This document shows, one piece after another, positions 11,480 to 24,376 of a stretch of 64,000 nucleotides of DNA (the first letter of the stretch is position 1; each line of letters begins with the position of its first letter). The DNA lies in contig CM050449.1 of the NCBI GenBank assembly GCA_027563935.2, positions 83,049,178 through 83,113,177 on the forward strand, given 5' to 3'. Position numbers and translations under genes: made by a program. This DNA is from Costus lasius. Taxonomy: Eukaryota; Streptophyta; Magnoliopsida; Zingiberales; Costaceae. The notes beneath the pieces are model-generated. The model had not been told where the DNA came from and ran no database searches. It was given only the letters and a program-made list of their open reading frames with translations.

Positions 11480-13171
11480 TGTTGGAGTATGCCCTTAAGG
11501 CTAATGTTTGAGGCCTAGGGATTCTTTCAGTATCATGTATAAACTCTTAAGTTTATAAAGGCAATGGTTGTTATTCAGTTTGTTACATCATCTGCTGCAA
11601 TATGTACACTTCTGAATAATGTCTCAATGCTGTTCAGCTTGGCTGACATGCAGTATTGTCCTTAGTCGAGATATCTTGGTGAACATGAGACAGCCTTGAT
11701 ATGATTGAGACTAATATGTGTTCTAATCTTATAGGATGCTTCGAGCATGGAATAAGATGTAGACTCATAGGTACATTGGATGTACTGAACAGACCCTACT
11801 AGGATGTTCAATTGCTTGTCACAATGTGAATAATCCTTGTATGTGAACAAGTGGCATACTTCCTCTGACTTGAGATCACTTGTGTTTCTAAATGATGATT
11901 GTCATTGTTTTGAGGTAGTTCAATATCATTTGAAACATAATGGTTATAGACTATCTTGGATAATGATCATGAGTCAGGTTAGGACACTAGTGATAGATAA
12001 AGGATTGCCGTCTCCTTGTTTAGGAGAGTGATGTTCTAAAGGGGCCCCCTGGATGAGATGATTGAGAAAGTGTATGGCCATACCCAGATGACTGTGTTCA
12101 TCTGATCTAATCATGCTCATCATATTGGAGTTACAAGCCTGACACGCTTGTCCAATAAGAACATCCAGTGGCGAAGGAAACATGTATGTCTAGTGAAGTG
12201 GATTCACACTTGTGCTATGGTTTGGGTGTAGTCTTGGAAGACTCTTTCCTTTATATCGGGAGACAGTGATGTGTTGCTAGATACCCCTCACTGATCGTGA
12301 TAATGTAAGTTATCGTTATCGACATTTAAGGGAAACCCTCAGGGTCGCACAATTTGATGATATGGCTTACTTAAGTCAGATCGTGTGGACTGAATTGTTT
12401 TGGTTCAGTTTAAAGGAGTTTAAACTCTGATTGTAAGTGAGATCTGGTCTGATCATGTTTGATTGATTAGGGCTTGAGATCGGTAAGCTTCGATCGAGAG
12501 TATTGATGCTAGATCGGTGAGATCAAGTGCATCTAGAGATGAACGGTTAGATCTTGAACCTTCATGGTTCATATAAGATTTAGACCATGGCTTGGCTTGG
12601 TTTGATTTGGTCTTTGTACCAAATCCTTTTTGAACCGATTGCAATTGAACCCATTCACCTATGTGAACGTATGGTTCAATGAGGAGGGGAGTTTCGATGG
12701 TTCACTTGAGGTGAACGCATGAAGCTTTGAAGACTTGCTATTTTTGGAGTTCGGTTTTCAAAAAGGAAAAACGTCTCCATGTTGTAATGTGTTCGCCCCC
12801 TTCTCGAGTGGTAAAGCGATCATCGTGGTGTCTTCTTCCTAGACGAAAGAAAAAGAGGATCGGCCATCAAGAGGATTCATCTCATCTTCTTCACACGACA
12901 AGGAAATTTGGAGATCCTTGCTAGCACAAGGAACGTCCAAAGAGGTAGCCATCTCTCATCTAGTGTGTGTCTTCTTAGGAGGAGAGCCAATTCGCCCTCT
13001 TGCTTCCAAGTCGCCTCCTTCATCATGGCTACGGTAAAAGATCTTAACTTGATCTTTGCAACATAATCAAAGTTGATCATATATATTCATGCAAGCGATC
13101 TTGTTAAAACCCTAGAAAAGTTTATATGCGCATGCTTTAGGGTTTTCGCCCCCCCTTTTAGGGGACTTACA
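11480..13171 (+). repeat. Element E 3' LTR (about 1692 bp)
   Basis: It begins TGTTGGAGTATGCCC and ends ...GGGGACTTACA. It is the alpha-family LTR seen in A and H but clearly diverged from A. The conserved hairpins lie at 11771-11785 and about 12124-12156. The exact right end is inferred from the CA rule and similarity to the other LTRs. Confidence 0.87.
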
Positions 13172-13379
13172 TATCTTTCATGCTAAACAATTCATCCAGT
13201 CACTTGATTCCTTATACATTGAAAACTTAAGGATTGAACTTTGATAAACTTTGAGTCTAGGAAATATCTGTGTATCAGTATGAGTACTATTTGTTTGGAA
13301 GATTATAAACCAAACCACTTGACACACACTTACCACCCTTAGTGACTCTCAGTATTAGTTTTGGTTCAAGCTCCTCTAA

Positions 13380-13668
13380 CTTGGCACCATACAAGAAACA
13401 GAGAAAAAGAAAAGAAAAAGATAGTGGTACCAAAGTTACAACTTGGCACTACCCAGCAAAGAGAGAAAAGAAGAAAAAGAGCAGTGGTACTGAAGTCCTT
13501 ACTTGGCACTGCCACTAAAAGAGAAAAAGATAAGTGAAAGAAAAGAAGGGCAGTGGTACCGAAGTCTTGACTTGGCACTGTAAACCAAAAGAAAAAAAAA
13601 GCAGTGGTACCGAAGCTACAGCTTGGCACCGCAGAAGAGAAAAAAGTGTGGTGGTACCGAAGTTATGA
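13380..13668 (+). repeat. Degenerate tandem array, 5 units of about 50-69 bp
   Basis: Each unit begins CTTGGCAC, runs through an A/G-rich spacer and closes with GTGGTACC-AAG. Units start near 13380, 13442, 13503, 13572 and 13623. A two-unit version with the same ends lies at 42744-42897 in B. Confidence 0.8.
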
Positions 13669-13905
13669 GTAAGGCCTTTACTACTACTTTAGAGTTTACC
13701 TTTTGGGTGCTTTAAGTAGATCAGTGCTTCATGTGGTAAGGAATTATTATTATCTAATATTGTCGTACAACTGTTGTCCATAGAGCTGACCTAGATGCTT
13801 TGCTTGTCATTTTGACATCTTTAAAGTCTACAGTGGTTTGTGCATCCTGTGACTAGCTGTGATAATTGCAGTTAAACAACCCTCATGGAACTTCATTTCT
13901 TTCTT

Positions 13906-13925
13906 TTTGCTTGAGGACAAGCAAA
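13906..13925 (+). other. Conserved hairpin upstream of element F 3' LTR
   Basis: Perfect 8-bp stem TTTGCTTG / CAAGCAAA around an AGGA loop, 20 bp before the LTR start. The same hairpin is at 43266-43285 in B, 18 bp before its 3' LTR. Confidence 0.75.
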
Positions 13926-15367
13926 GATTTAAGTCGTAGGTATTCTGTTGACACAGATTTATATAGAGTTTTACATGCCATTTTACTTATGAAATCATTT
14001 CCATTTCACGACTTTAAGTCTCATAATTGCCTTTATTTGAATACATATATGGAATCTACACCTGCTTCGGCATTTTCACGTTTTCAGGTCAAAACGACCA
14101 TAAAGAGGGTGGATTCTAGGACTTTTGTGGTAGAGGAGCTCATCCTAATTCAAGATGATAATAACTAGAAGTTTCCAGATTCATTGAAGCCTTTGTTGAA
14201 AATCACGATCGGGTCACGATTAGAATCATGCCCGTGACTCGTCTCCGCCCTTAAGCTACAATTGATAAATCACAACCGGGTCACGACCAAATTCTCACCT
14301 GTGATCGCGGACCCGCTTATTTCGAAACTGCGATTTTAACCCAGGTTTCTTCAACCTAACCTAGGGGGAAGCTTGAGGGCAGCAAGTCCTTTCTCCCTCG
14401 TTGACAAAAGGGTGTGGAGCAGACTTTAGATGGTGAAATCGGCTGGGAAAATGATGATGGCGTGAAGATAAGGCTGGCCGCATTTTCAGGGGATGGAGGA
14501 AGCTGCAACGAAGACTTTTTCTCTGCTAAATAGTTGCAGCAGCTTTGCAGAATCTGGAAAAGGGGCAGCAGCCCACTAGGAAGAGGAAGAGAGAGCCTTC
14601 AAAGAGAAGCAAGAACCTTCAGCCTATTTAAGAGAGGAGAGTTCAGCAAAGAGAGGAGAAGAAAGAGAATCACACGAGAGGCAAAGGCTGAACTTGAAGA
14701 GAGGGGAAGAAAGGGCCACGCAGCTGCACTCATTGAATATATCCTCCTGCGTGAGCATATAGAGATAAGTTTTTAGGGGAGATATTAGATCAACATTCGA
14801 GTTGCTACATTTATTGTATAATCTTAGTAAAATATTGCATGATCTATCTTTCTTTTGCAACTCCTGCACAAAACATGTTATTAAGTATAATGTTCATGCT
14901 TGAGGATATTGTTTATGCTGTTACCATGAATATGATAGGCTAAACTCTTAAATCAGGATGTAGAGTAGCCCTTTTACAATTTATTAGCTTAATACTCTTG
15001 CTCCAAGCACTGCTTTCCCAGCTCGACCTTATGCGCGTGCCTTCCCTGTGCTATTCGAAAGAATGCACTTGAGCCTTCGCCTTCTTAGTCGAGGTTTGTA
15101 AATCAGAGAATCACGGGGAAATGCGCTGATTGTCTGTACTCAACTAAGGCGTCATTAGGATCCTAGACGTGTCGGGGAGACTAAAAATCCGATCGTGCGT
15201 CGGAAGCATTTGGTTGAGAGTTTATCAAATGTGTTTGCACGTTATGCCTACATTGCCCGAAAGGGAATGTTTGAGCCTTTTAGCTTCTCGTGTGGGGTTT
15301 GTAAATCAGGGGCTAGGGAGATTCCGCTTGGCGCGAACTGCACTCTCCTTGTGTTAGCTTTTAGACC

Positions 15368-15372
15368 CTAGA
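15368..15372. repeat. Target-site duplication of element G (ctaga; partner 36810-36814)
   Basis: ctaga precedes TGTTAGGG of the left LTR and follows ...CACCAACA of the right LTR. Rejoining the flanks continues the LTR of F. Confidence 0.93.
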
Positions 15373-16097
15373 TGTTAGGGAATACCGGGTGTAATTTAAA
15401 ATTTTTTGCAGTCCTAGGACGCAGCGGAAGTATCATTACACCCGAAACATATTCCGGTCCCAAGGATCCATGCGAGAGAGAAGACACAAGGATGTGTTAG
15501 AGATGTACCTCTTTTGCTTGTCTAGTTGTCGAAGCCACGGTGAAGATGATCAAATGCTCACCCTCTACAAGTATCCACGCGTCGACTCCTTGATCGTTGC
15601 TCCCTTCCACGCTTGGTGCTAGCCTCGGGAAGAGAATCAAGCCTTCACCTCACTTGCGCCACCTTCAAGAGAACTTGCGCCAAGGAGGGGATAGGGAAGA
15701 TGCCTCCAAGGACTTCCCTCTTCTTCTTTGCTTACGCCACCTCCAAGGTGCGCCTATGGCCAAGGAACGATGAGGGCTCGTGGCAAGAAGACGCCACCAA
15801 GCACAAAGAATCCTTGCACCAAAGAAGAGAGGAAGAGGAAGAACTTTCGGCTCCAAGGAAGGAGATTGCGCTCCTTGATGAAGAAGGAGAGCTCCAAGCT
15901 CTCAAATTGTCTCCACCCTAAGCTTCCAATTCTCTCCAAGAGATGTCGCCACCAAGCCCTTCTCCAAGTTATGTCAAGAGGTGAAGAAGGAGAAGAAGGC
16001 TTGCGGCTTCAAGGAGGAAGAAGGGTTGCGCCACCTTTAAGTTGTCACCCTTTGCCCTTGCTCACGCCTCTCTTTGTGTCTTCACGCCTCCAAGGAG

Positions 16098-16102
16098 TTA
16101 AC
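16098..16102. repeat. Target-site duplication of element H (ttaac; partner 28405-28409)
   Basis: ttaac flanks TGAAAGTTCC... and ...CCCCAACA. The uninterrupted sequence is present in the right LTR of G near 35352-35362. Confidence 0.95.
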
Positions 16103-17787
16103 TGAAAGTTCCATTAAAGGGGGCGAAACCCTAATAGGCGCATATCAGAGGTTTTGCATTGAGCGGAAGCTAGGGTTTCTAAAGGATCAATAAGATATCA
16201 AATGATCAACTTGTAAATGCTTGTATAGATCGAAAAGATTCATACCATTGCCCTTGCCTGGATGGCGACTTGGAAGCAGAGAGAACGAAATGGTTCTCCT
16301 CCAAAACGTGCGCACACAAGATGAGAGTTGACTACTCCTTGTCGTTCCTTGTGCTAGCACGGATCTCCAAGTTTCCTGATCGCGTCAAGGGAATTGAGAT
16401 GACGTCTTTGCTTGGCCAAAATCTCTCCAAGGCGTGAAGACTCTCTACCCGAGAGAGGAGAGGCGACAAGAGGTGAAGAGGCGAGAATAGGGCGTGACCA
16501 CTTCGAACGTGAGGCATCCACGCTATTTTGGAAAACATAACTTCCAAAAATAGCAAGCCACTACTTCAACGCAAGATGCGTTTACCCCAATCGCACCTTT
16601 CTCCCTTGACTTGAACCATGCGCTCACACTAAGTGAACCGGTTCAATTTCATTTAGTTCAAAGACCAAATTAAACCAAGCATTGGTCTAGATCAAATTAA
16701 ACCATAAGGCTCAAGATCTAACCATTCATCTCTTGATGCTCTTGATCTCATCGATCTAGCATCAATTCTCTCGATTGAAGCTTACCAATCTCAAGCTCTA
16801 ATCAATCAAACATGATCAGACCAGATCTCACTTACAATCAGAGTTTAAATCCCTTTAAACTGAACCAAAACAATTCAGTCCACACGATCTGACTTAAGTA
16901 AGCCATATCATCAAATTGTGCGACCCTAAGGGTTTCCTTTAAATGTTGGTAACGATAACTTACGTTATCACGATCAGTGAGGGGTATCTAGCAACACATC
17001 ACTATCTCCCGATATAAAGGAAAGAGTCTTCCAAGACTACACCCAAACCACAGCACAAGTGTGAACCCAAGTCACTTGACATATGTGTTTCCTTTGCCAC
17101 TGGATGTTCTTATTGGACAAGCGTGTCAAGCCTGTAATTCCAATATGATGAGAGTGGTTAGATCAGATGAACATAGTCATCTGGGTATGGCCATACACTT
17201 TCTCAACCATCTCATCCAGGGGGCCCCTTCAGAACATCACACTCCAAACAAGGAGACGGCAATCCTATATCTATCACTAGTGCCCTAACATGACTCATGC
17301 TCATTATCCAAGATAGTCTATAACCATTATGTTTCAAATGATATTGAACTACCTCAAAACAATGCCAATCATCATTTAGAAACACAAGCAATCTCAAGTC
17401 AGAGGAAATATGCCACTTGTTTGCATACAAGGATTATTCACATTGTGACAAGCAATCGAATATCTTAAGTAGGGTCTGTCCAGTACATCCAATGTACCCA
17501 TGAGCCTACATCTTATTCCATGCTCGAAGCATCCTATAAGATTAGAACACATATTAGTCTCAATCATATCAAGGCTGTCTCATGTTCACCAAGATATCTC
17601 GACTAAGGACAAAACTGCATGTCAGCCAAGCTGAACAACATTGAGACATTATTCAGAAGTATACATATTGCAGCAGATAATGTAACAACCTGAATAACAA
17701 CCATTGCCTTTATAAACATAGAGTTTATACATGATACTGATAACAACCCAAGGCCTCAAACATTAGCCTTAAGGGCATACCCCAACA
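16103..17787 (-). repeat. Element H 3' LTR (1685 bp)
   Basis: Alpha-family LTR running from TGAAAGTTCC to ...CCCCAACA on the plus strand, followed by the polypurine tract on its right. It matches 26721-28404. The U3 hairpin with GTACAT/ATGTAC stems is present near 17484-17498. Confidence 0.94.
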
Positions 17788-20700
17788 ATCTCCCACTTGC
17801 ACTTAATCTAATGGTTGAGAAATCTCAAACCCATATTATTACAGTGCTTCTCATGCTTCTGCTGCGCCAGAGGCTTTGTAAGCGGGTCAGCTAGATTGTC
17901 ATCTGTATGAACCTTGCAGATTTTGATCTCGCCACGATCAATGATCTCCCGGATCAAGTGAAACCTTCTCTGTATGTGCTTGGATTTCTAGTGCGACCGT
18001 GGTTCCTTTGCTTGTGCTATTGCTCCAGTGTTATCACAGAAGATAACCAAAGGATCTGCACTTGAAGGAACAACACCAAGTTCCTGAACGAACTTACGAA
18101 TCCACACTGCCTCCTTGGATGCTTCTGAGGCTGCAACATACTCGGCTTCTGTTGTGGAATCAGCAACAATTGATTGTTTGAAACTTTTCCACACCACTGC
18201 TCCTCCATTCAAGCTAAAAACATAGCCTGATTGCGATCGGAAATCATCCTGGTCAGATTGGAACGAAGCATCAGTATATCCTTCAATACTGAGTTCTTCC
18301 TAACCTCCATAAATCAAGAACATATCTTTGGTCCTCCGAAGATATTTCAAAATGTTCTTGACCGCAATCCAGTGTGCCTTCCCAGGACTACTTTGGAATC
18401 GACTGGTCACGCTTAACCCGTAAGCGACGTCTGGGCGAGTACACAACATCGCATACATAATGGACCCAATAGCCGAAGCATAAGGCGTATTATCCATTTC
18501 ATCTTTCTCAGTCTGTGTTTGTGGACAATGACTCTTTGAAAGATTCAGACCATGTCTGACTGGAAGATATCCTCTTTTAGAATTTTCTAAATGGAATCTC
18601 TCCAGGACCTTATCGATGTAATTACTCTGGCACAGCCCGAGAAGCCTCTTAGATCTATCTCTGTAGATCTTCACACCTAATACATAGGCTGCTTCTCCTA
18701 AATCTTTCATCTGGAAACATTTTCTTAACCATGCTTTGACGGCATGTAGTTCAGGAATATCGTTTCCAATGATTAAGATATCATCGACGTAGAGGACTAG
18801 GAAAGTAATCACGCTCCCACTAAACCTTTTATATACACACGGGTCATCTTCATTTTTGATGAAACCAAATTCACAGATTGATTCATCAAAACGAATATTC
18901 CAGCTTCTCGATGCTTGTTTAAGTCCATAAATGGACTTCTTTAATTTGCATATTTTATGACGATCTGATGGATTGGTGAAACCTTCAGGTTGTGTCATAT
19001 ACACATCCTCCTCTAAGTTTCCATTAAGGAAAGCGGTCTTCACATCCATTTGCCAGATCTCATAATCATAATATGCCGCTATCGCAAGAATAATCCGAAT
19101 AGACTTGAACATGGCTACAGGAGAGAAAGTTTCATCATAATCTATCCCGTAGATTTGTTTGAAACCTTTCGCAACTAGCCTGCCTTTATAGGTAACCACG
19201 TTACCATCCATGTCAACCTTCTTTTTGAAGATCCACTTACAGCCTATAGGGATTACTCCCGGAGGTGGATCAACCAAATCCCAGAGTTGGTTATCTGACA
19301 TGGAGTCCATCTCGGCTCGCATAGCTTCAAGCCATCTCGCTGATTCCGGTCCACTGACCGCATCTGCATAAGTGAGGGGTTCATCATCAATGATGTAGAC
19401 TCCGTCATAGCGCTCAGGCTGTCGACGGATCCTTCCCGATCTTCGCGGTTCCCGTGATATCTGAGCCTCAGGTTGTTCAGTAACCTGTTCTATTGGCTCA
19501 GGCTCATCCAACTGAGTTTGACTACTTTGTCCTTCTTCTGGATTCTCATCCAGCTTTATTTCTCTCCCTCTGGCCTCTTGAAGAAGAAATTCTTTCTCAA
19601 GAAAAATAGCCGTTCGAGCAACAAATACTTTGTTCTCTTTGGGATCGTAGAAATAATAACCCTTAGTTTCCTTAGGGTAACCGACAAAAATACATTTCTC
19701 AGATCTGCTCTCTAGTTTCCCAGAGGCGAACTTTTTGACATAAGCCTCGCAACCCCAGATCTTAATAAATGTCAAGCTCGGCTGTTTCCCATACCATAAC
19801 TCATATGGAGTCTTTGAAACGGCCTTGGATGGCACTCGGTTTAGTACCTTTGCAGCTGTTTCCAGTGCAAATCCCCAAAAGGAGTAAGGTAGAGTAGCCT
19901 GACTCATCATAGAACGAACCATATCCAGTAAGGTTCTATTTCTCCTCTCGGACACACCATTCCATTGCGGTGTTCCTGGCGGAGTGAGCTGTGAGATAAT
20001 CCCACACTCCTTCAGATAGTCAGTAAACTCATGACTCAAGTATTCTCCACCTCGATCTGAACGAAGTGCCTTGATATTTCGGCCTAGCTGATTTTGTACT
20101 TCATTCTTGAACTCTTTGAAATTGTCAAATGATTCACTCTTATGTCTCATAAGATAGACATAGCCATATCTACTGAAATCATCAGTAAAGGTAATGAAGT
20201 ATGAATAGCCACCTCTGGCATGTTTACTAAATGGCCCACACACATCACTGTGAATGAGATCAAGTAAACCTGAAACCCTTTGACCTTTATTAGAAAAAGG
20301 AGACTTCGTCATTTTACCCATTAAACAAGCTTTGCATGTATCAAGCTCCTGACAGGAGAATGATCCCAGCAGTCCATGGTCATGCAACCGCTTAATGCGC
20401 TTCTTGTTAATATGGCCTAAACGACTATGCCATAACAAGGTGCTGTCATCAGCATACTTGGCTTTCTTAATATCAATCTGCTGTATAGAACATTCCATGT
20501 CCAACATGAATAACCCATTGTTAATTGACCCGGTAGCATAAACAATATTATCAAAAGAAATATAACACTTTGAAATTTTGCATTCAAAGGAAAACCCTTT
20601 CCTGACAAGAGCAGGAATAGAGATAATATTCTTAGTTATGCTCGGTACAAAATAACAATTGTCAAGTTCTAATACAAGACCAGATGGTAAAGAGATGTGA

Positions 20701-21164
20701 TATTCTCCTACAGCAACAGCAGCAACCCGTGCCCCGTTTCCTACTCGTAGGTCCACCTCATGCTGTCCCACCTGTCTTCTTCTCTTGAGTTCCTGTACAT
20801 TTGAACAAATGTGAACTCCACATGCAGTGTCCAACACCCATGAAATAGAAGAAGAAGATACCATGACTTCAGTCACGAAAATACCTGAGCCAGAAGCGAA
20901 AGGCTTGCTTCCCTTCTTGTCTCCTTGGAGCGCTTTACAGTCCTTTTTCCAATGACCCAGTTGGCCACAATGGAAACATCTGTATTCCTTTGACTGCTTT
21001 ATCTTTTGCTTTAGAGCCTTGTTGTAGCTCTTGATAGGGGCTTTACCCTTCTTCCCCTTCTTCTTGTTCCTAGAAGGAACCATTAGGACAGAGGATGAAG
21101 GCTTTCCCTTCTCAAGAGTCTGCTCTGTAGTAAGGAGCATGTTTAGTAACTCCGCCGGCGTACA

Positions 21165-21169
21165 GTCGA
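21165..21169. repeat. Target-site duplication of the solo LTR (gtcga; partner 24377-24381)
   Basis: gtcga flanks an insert starting TGTAAGATCC and ending GGATGTTACA. Precise removal restores the gag sequence seen in A. Confidence 0.93.
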
Positions 21170-24100
21170 TGTAAGATCCAAGGATCTTAAGTTCTGGTAA
21201 GCATTATTTGGATTTAAATAAAATCAGTAACTGTGATATTTTGTTCATGATTTAAATAAAATTATTGATTGTGATATTTTTATGTATTGGTTGATAGTTA
21301 ATTAACTAGAGGTTTTTGGTTATTGATTTTTTTTGTAAATTAATTAGAGATTATTTGTTTGATTATTGACTGTTAATTTATGATAAATTATCATTGGTTG
21401 TTTGTGATAAATTAATTAGGATTTTGGGTTGCAAATTTTAAGTTAATTAATTAGACCTTATTGGTTAATTAATTATACTCTATTGGATAATTAAATCCTT
21501 ATTGGATGTTAGTTAAATCCTTAATGGATTTTCGTTAAGTGATTGGTTAATGGTTAAGTTAATTAAATAATTAGTTAATTATGAGATATTGGGTTATTGG
21601 GTTTAAAATTCAAAATTATTAGATAAATGGGTTAAACCCTATTGGAATAAATTGGTTAATGGGTTTAAAATTTTAAAACCCAAAGTTTAAGTGATAATAT
21701 CGATTAGGGTGAGATTAGTGGCGATTTGGGAGTCTTGAGAAAATTGAGGTGGCGGCTTGAAAGAACTTGGCGACTCTTGGAAAGCTTGGAGGCGATTTTT
21801 TTTTGTGTTTCTTCTTCATCTTCTTCCTCTTGGCGATCTTCTTGAAGTGAAGAAATTTCCTTGGTGAGTCTTGGAGATCCTTTGGGCGACCCCAAGGCTT
21901 TGGACGAAATTTTGGAAGGGTTTTCATCCTTGTGTTCACGGTTTAAGAGGTGAGTGGAGTGTTTTTTTGATTTCTAGTAATTTGGTTGTATTAATTGATG
22001 CATGAGATTGATTAGAAATTTGATCATGCTAAATCGAAATTCAAGATTTCACCATGTTAAATACCGAATTTAAGATCTTCTTATTTTGATGAAAAACCGA
22101 ATTCTTTTACAATGGTAGAACTTCTTATTTTGATGAAAAACCGAATTTATGCAAAGGTATATATATAACATGAAAAACCGAAAGTTTAATGGATGTATAT
22201 CTCATGTGAAGAATCGAAAATAGCAAGGAGATATTTATAATGAAAACCTAATTTATTCATGATGATTCTTGTTAACTAAGGGTTTGATTTAAGTTGGGAA
22301 TTTTATCCTGCTAACAATGGAATTAAGATGTATTTTTGTGAAAACCGAAATTTGGCAAATGTGTGTATATTTTGAAAACCGAAATTTTGATGATTTTATT
22401 TATGAAATCCGAAAGTTAGCAACATGAAAGTTAAGGTATTCTTTTATGGAATTTAGGAGGTTTTAAATCAATGATTTTGAGCATGAGATTGATGTTAACT
22501 AAGGTTTAAAATTTAGTAAATAATATGTTATGTTAACCGTGGATCACATGTAGTAATTAATATGAATACATGATTTTTATGTCAATTTTTGGATGCTTGT
22601 TAAATGCAAATCATGAATATTCCTTTATGTGTATTTATAGATTGTTTGATAAATTGTGGTAATTTGTATGTATTACATTTTATGTTGATTTTATGATGAA
22701 TGCTTGTTGTAATTTTATGTTTCTTTATGAGTGTAGCATGTACCCTTGTTTGAGGAGAATTGGGTGATAACATAGCAAGATTACACTGAACTAATCAGCA
22801 TGAAATATAAGGACTACACTATGTGATCTTCATTATGTGATTCTTTGATAATTATGTGGAGTTGTGTTTTTGGAAAAAAATTATGTGGTCATGTGATGGT
22901 TAGGACTAAGGCTAGGTGTGACTATGAACTCAAGGGGATAGTTCTTATGTGATATGTGAAGGGTTTGAATTTCAGCCCTGTACTGTGATATGTGAGGGGG
23001 TTGATGTTCAACCTGCCTATTATGATTATTGTGATGGGGGTTGAAGTTCAGCCTGTCCGATGTGATTTTTTTGTGATGGCTATCCTAGAGTCAAGTTGAC
23101 ACTTAGGAGTCCACCTTTGTGAAATATGTCCACCTATGTGAAATTATGAAATAAGATATGTGTGTTGTCCAGTAGGAACCTTTTGGGAGAACGGGTTTTG
23201 ACCCAAAGTGCCATGTCTTGGTCGGACAGGGGCCACCTCTTGATGTCATTACTCTTTTATGTGTTGGGAATGATATAAGACCCAAAGTGCCATGTCTTGG
23301 TCAGACAGGGGCCACCTCTTGATGTCATCATTCTCGTTTTATGTTATGGCGTGATAGACCAGCGTGCCACGTCGTGACCTGACGGGGGCCACCTCCTGAT
23401 TCTATTCTCGTTTTATGTTATGGCGTGATAGACCAGCGTGCCACGTCGTGACCTGACGGGGGCCACCTCCTGATTCTATTCACTGTCCATGTTTATGTGT
23501 TGCACGAGATTTTGCAGCTCCCAGTGCTTTGGCCAAGCCGGGTCAGACCATATTGGTCACTTTGTGAATATGCTGGACAACTAGGTTATAAGTGTGTTGG
23601 TATGTTTAGTTGGTTTAGAATATATGTGTTCGGTTGGTTTATAGTATAACTCTAGAACCTAAGTTGTTATATGTTGGTGTGTACATCTGGATATCTATAT
23701 GACTTCTGTTTCTTTATGTTGTTATATCTTGACATAATATCCTGTTAAAGATTTTTAAAACAATTTGCCTATGTTTTTGAGTGTATGTTATGGATGGTCA
23801 ATTAGACTATCCACTCACTGGGCTGTGTAGCTCACCCCTCACTATTTTCAGGTGTAGAGCAGGGGCGCAGTTAGCATTACATGGATGCTGTGATTTATGC
23901 TTAATGAACTTATGATGCCGGTTGTGGCTAAACCCTGTGAATTATATGCATTATGTGAACCATGTGATATGAATGATGTGAACTACGTGAACTTGTGATG
24001 CCAGATTGTGGCGTTTTACGAGTCTGATTTTTGTGTCACCGCGGGCTTTGGCCTGGTTTCGGTGTTTGGTATTGGTTTATAAAATCGATTTTGTGGATTT

Positions 24101-24376
24101 GTTTTGAAATTGAAGTTGATGTGTATTTTTGCAATCGGTTTTGAGATAACTGTAACGTGCATATGTCTAGTGCACGTATTGCGTGGTGGCAGGTACCTTT
24201 ATGTGATTTATGAGATTTGTGATTCGAAGATTTTATGTGTTTGGAGTTTTGAAAATTTTCAGATCGTGTTTTTCTTGAACTCGGTTTTACCTAGCATTTG
24301 ATCGATCTTATATGAAACATCCTATTACTTTTGCGATTGTGTTATTTGCTTGGGGTTAAGTATGTGGGATGTTACA
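21170..24376. mobile_element. Solo LTR, about 3.2 kb, of a gypsy chromovirus-like element
   Basis: The insert has TGTAAGATCC...GGATGTTACA ends and a 5-bp duplication but no second LTR, primer site or protein domain, so it is a solo LTR left by recombination. The long AT-rich sequence, the TGTAA-CC start and the phrase CCCACTGGGC...TAGCTCACCCC near its 3' part (if read as plus strand) resemble Tekay/Del-type LTRs; that lineage call is from memory of the family. It contains tandem repeats at 23200-23477 and repeated gaaaaaccgaa motifs at about 22060-22400. It inserted after H did. Confidence 0.85.
23203..23477. repeat. Tandem repeat in solo LTR, four units of about 74-78 bp
   Basis: The core is GTGCCAYGTC...GACNGGGGCCACCTC. 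Units lie near 23206, 23284, 23362 and 23436. The last two are a near-exact 74-bp duplication (ttctcgtttt at 23331 and 23405); the first two form a diverged subtype. Confidence 0.85.

Larger units (their letters stand above)
1..13171 (+). mobile_element. Ty1/copia retrotransposon E (family alpha), 5' end outside window, split by element A
   Basis: The window opens inside the integrase domain of a copia polyprotein. The reading continues to 1935, is interrupted by element A, resumes at 11078, and ends in a stop (11457-11459), a polypurine tract and a 3' LTR (11480-13171). The protein is very close to those of A and H, so all three belong to one family. The 5' LTR, gag and protease lie left of the window. 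The five bases after the LTR (tatct, 13172-13176) would be one target-duplication copy, but the partner is not visible. E is older than A, which sits inside it, and its frame is broken by stops. Confidence 0.93.
13172..13945 (+). mobile_element. Gypsy element F, 3' internal non-coding tail
   Basis: This AT-rich stretch has no long frame. It carries a purine-rich tandem array (13380-13668) and the hairpin at 13906-13925 just before an LTR start, the same order as in the 3' tail of the Athila-like element B. I therefore read it as the 3' end of an Athila/Tat-type gypsy element on the plus strand. Its coding part would lie left of E, outside the window, if E inserted into F. Confidence 0.6.

Noticed and set aside
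13380..13668. Regularly spaced repeats that could suggest a CRISPR array.
   Set aside because: Repeats are imperfect, spacers are low-complexity purine runs of varying length, and the context is a plant retrotransposon.
14534..14869. Overlapping frames of about 80 codons in the LTR of F.
   Set aside because: Purine-rich low-complexity sequence open on both strands; no domain or conserved start.
15613..15921. A 102-codon frame occurring twice (also 34869-35177) as a conserved gene.
   Set aside because: Both lie at the same place in the two LTRs of G; the repetition is due to the LTRs.
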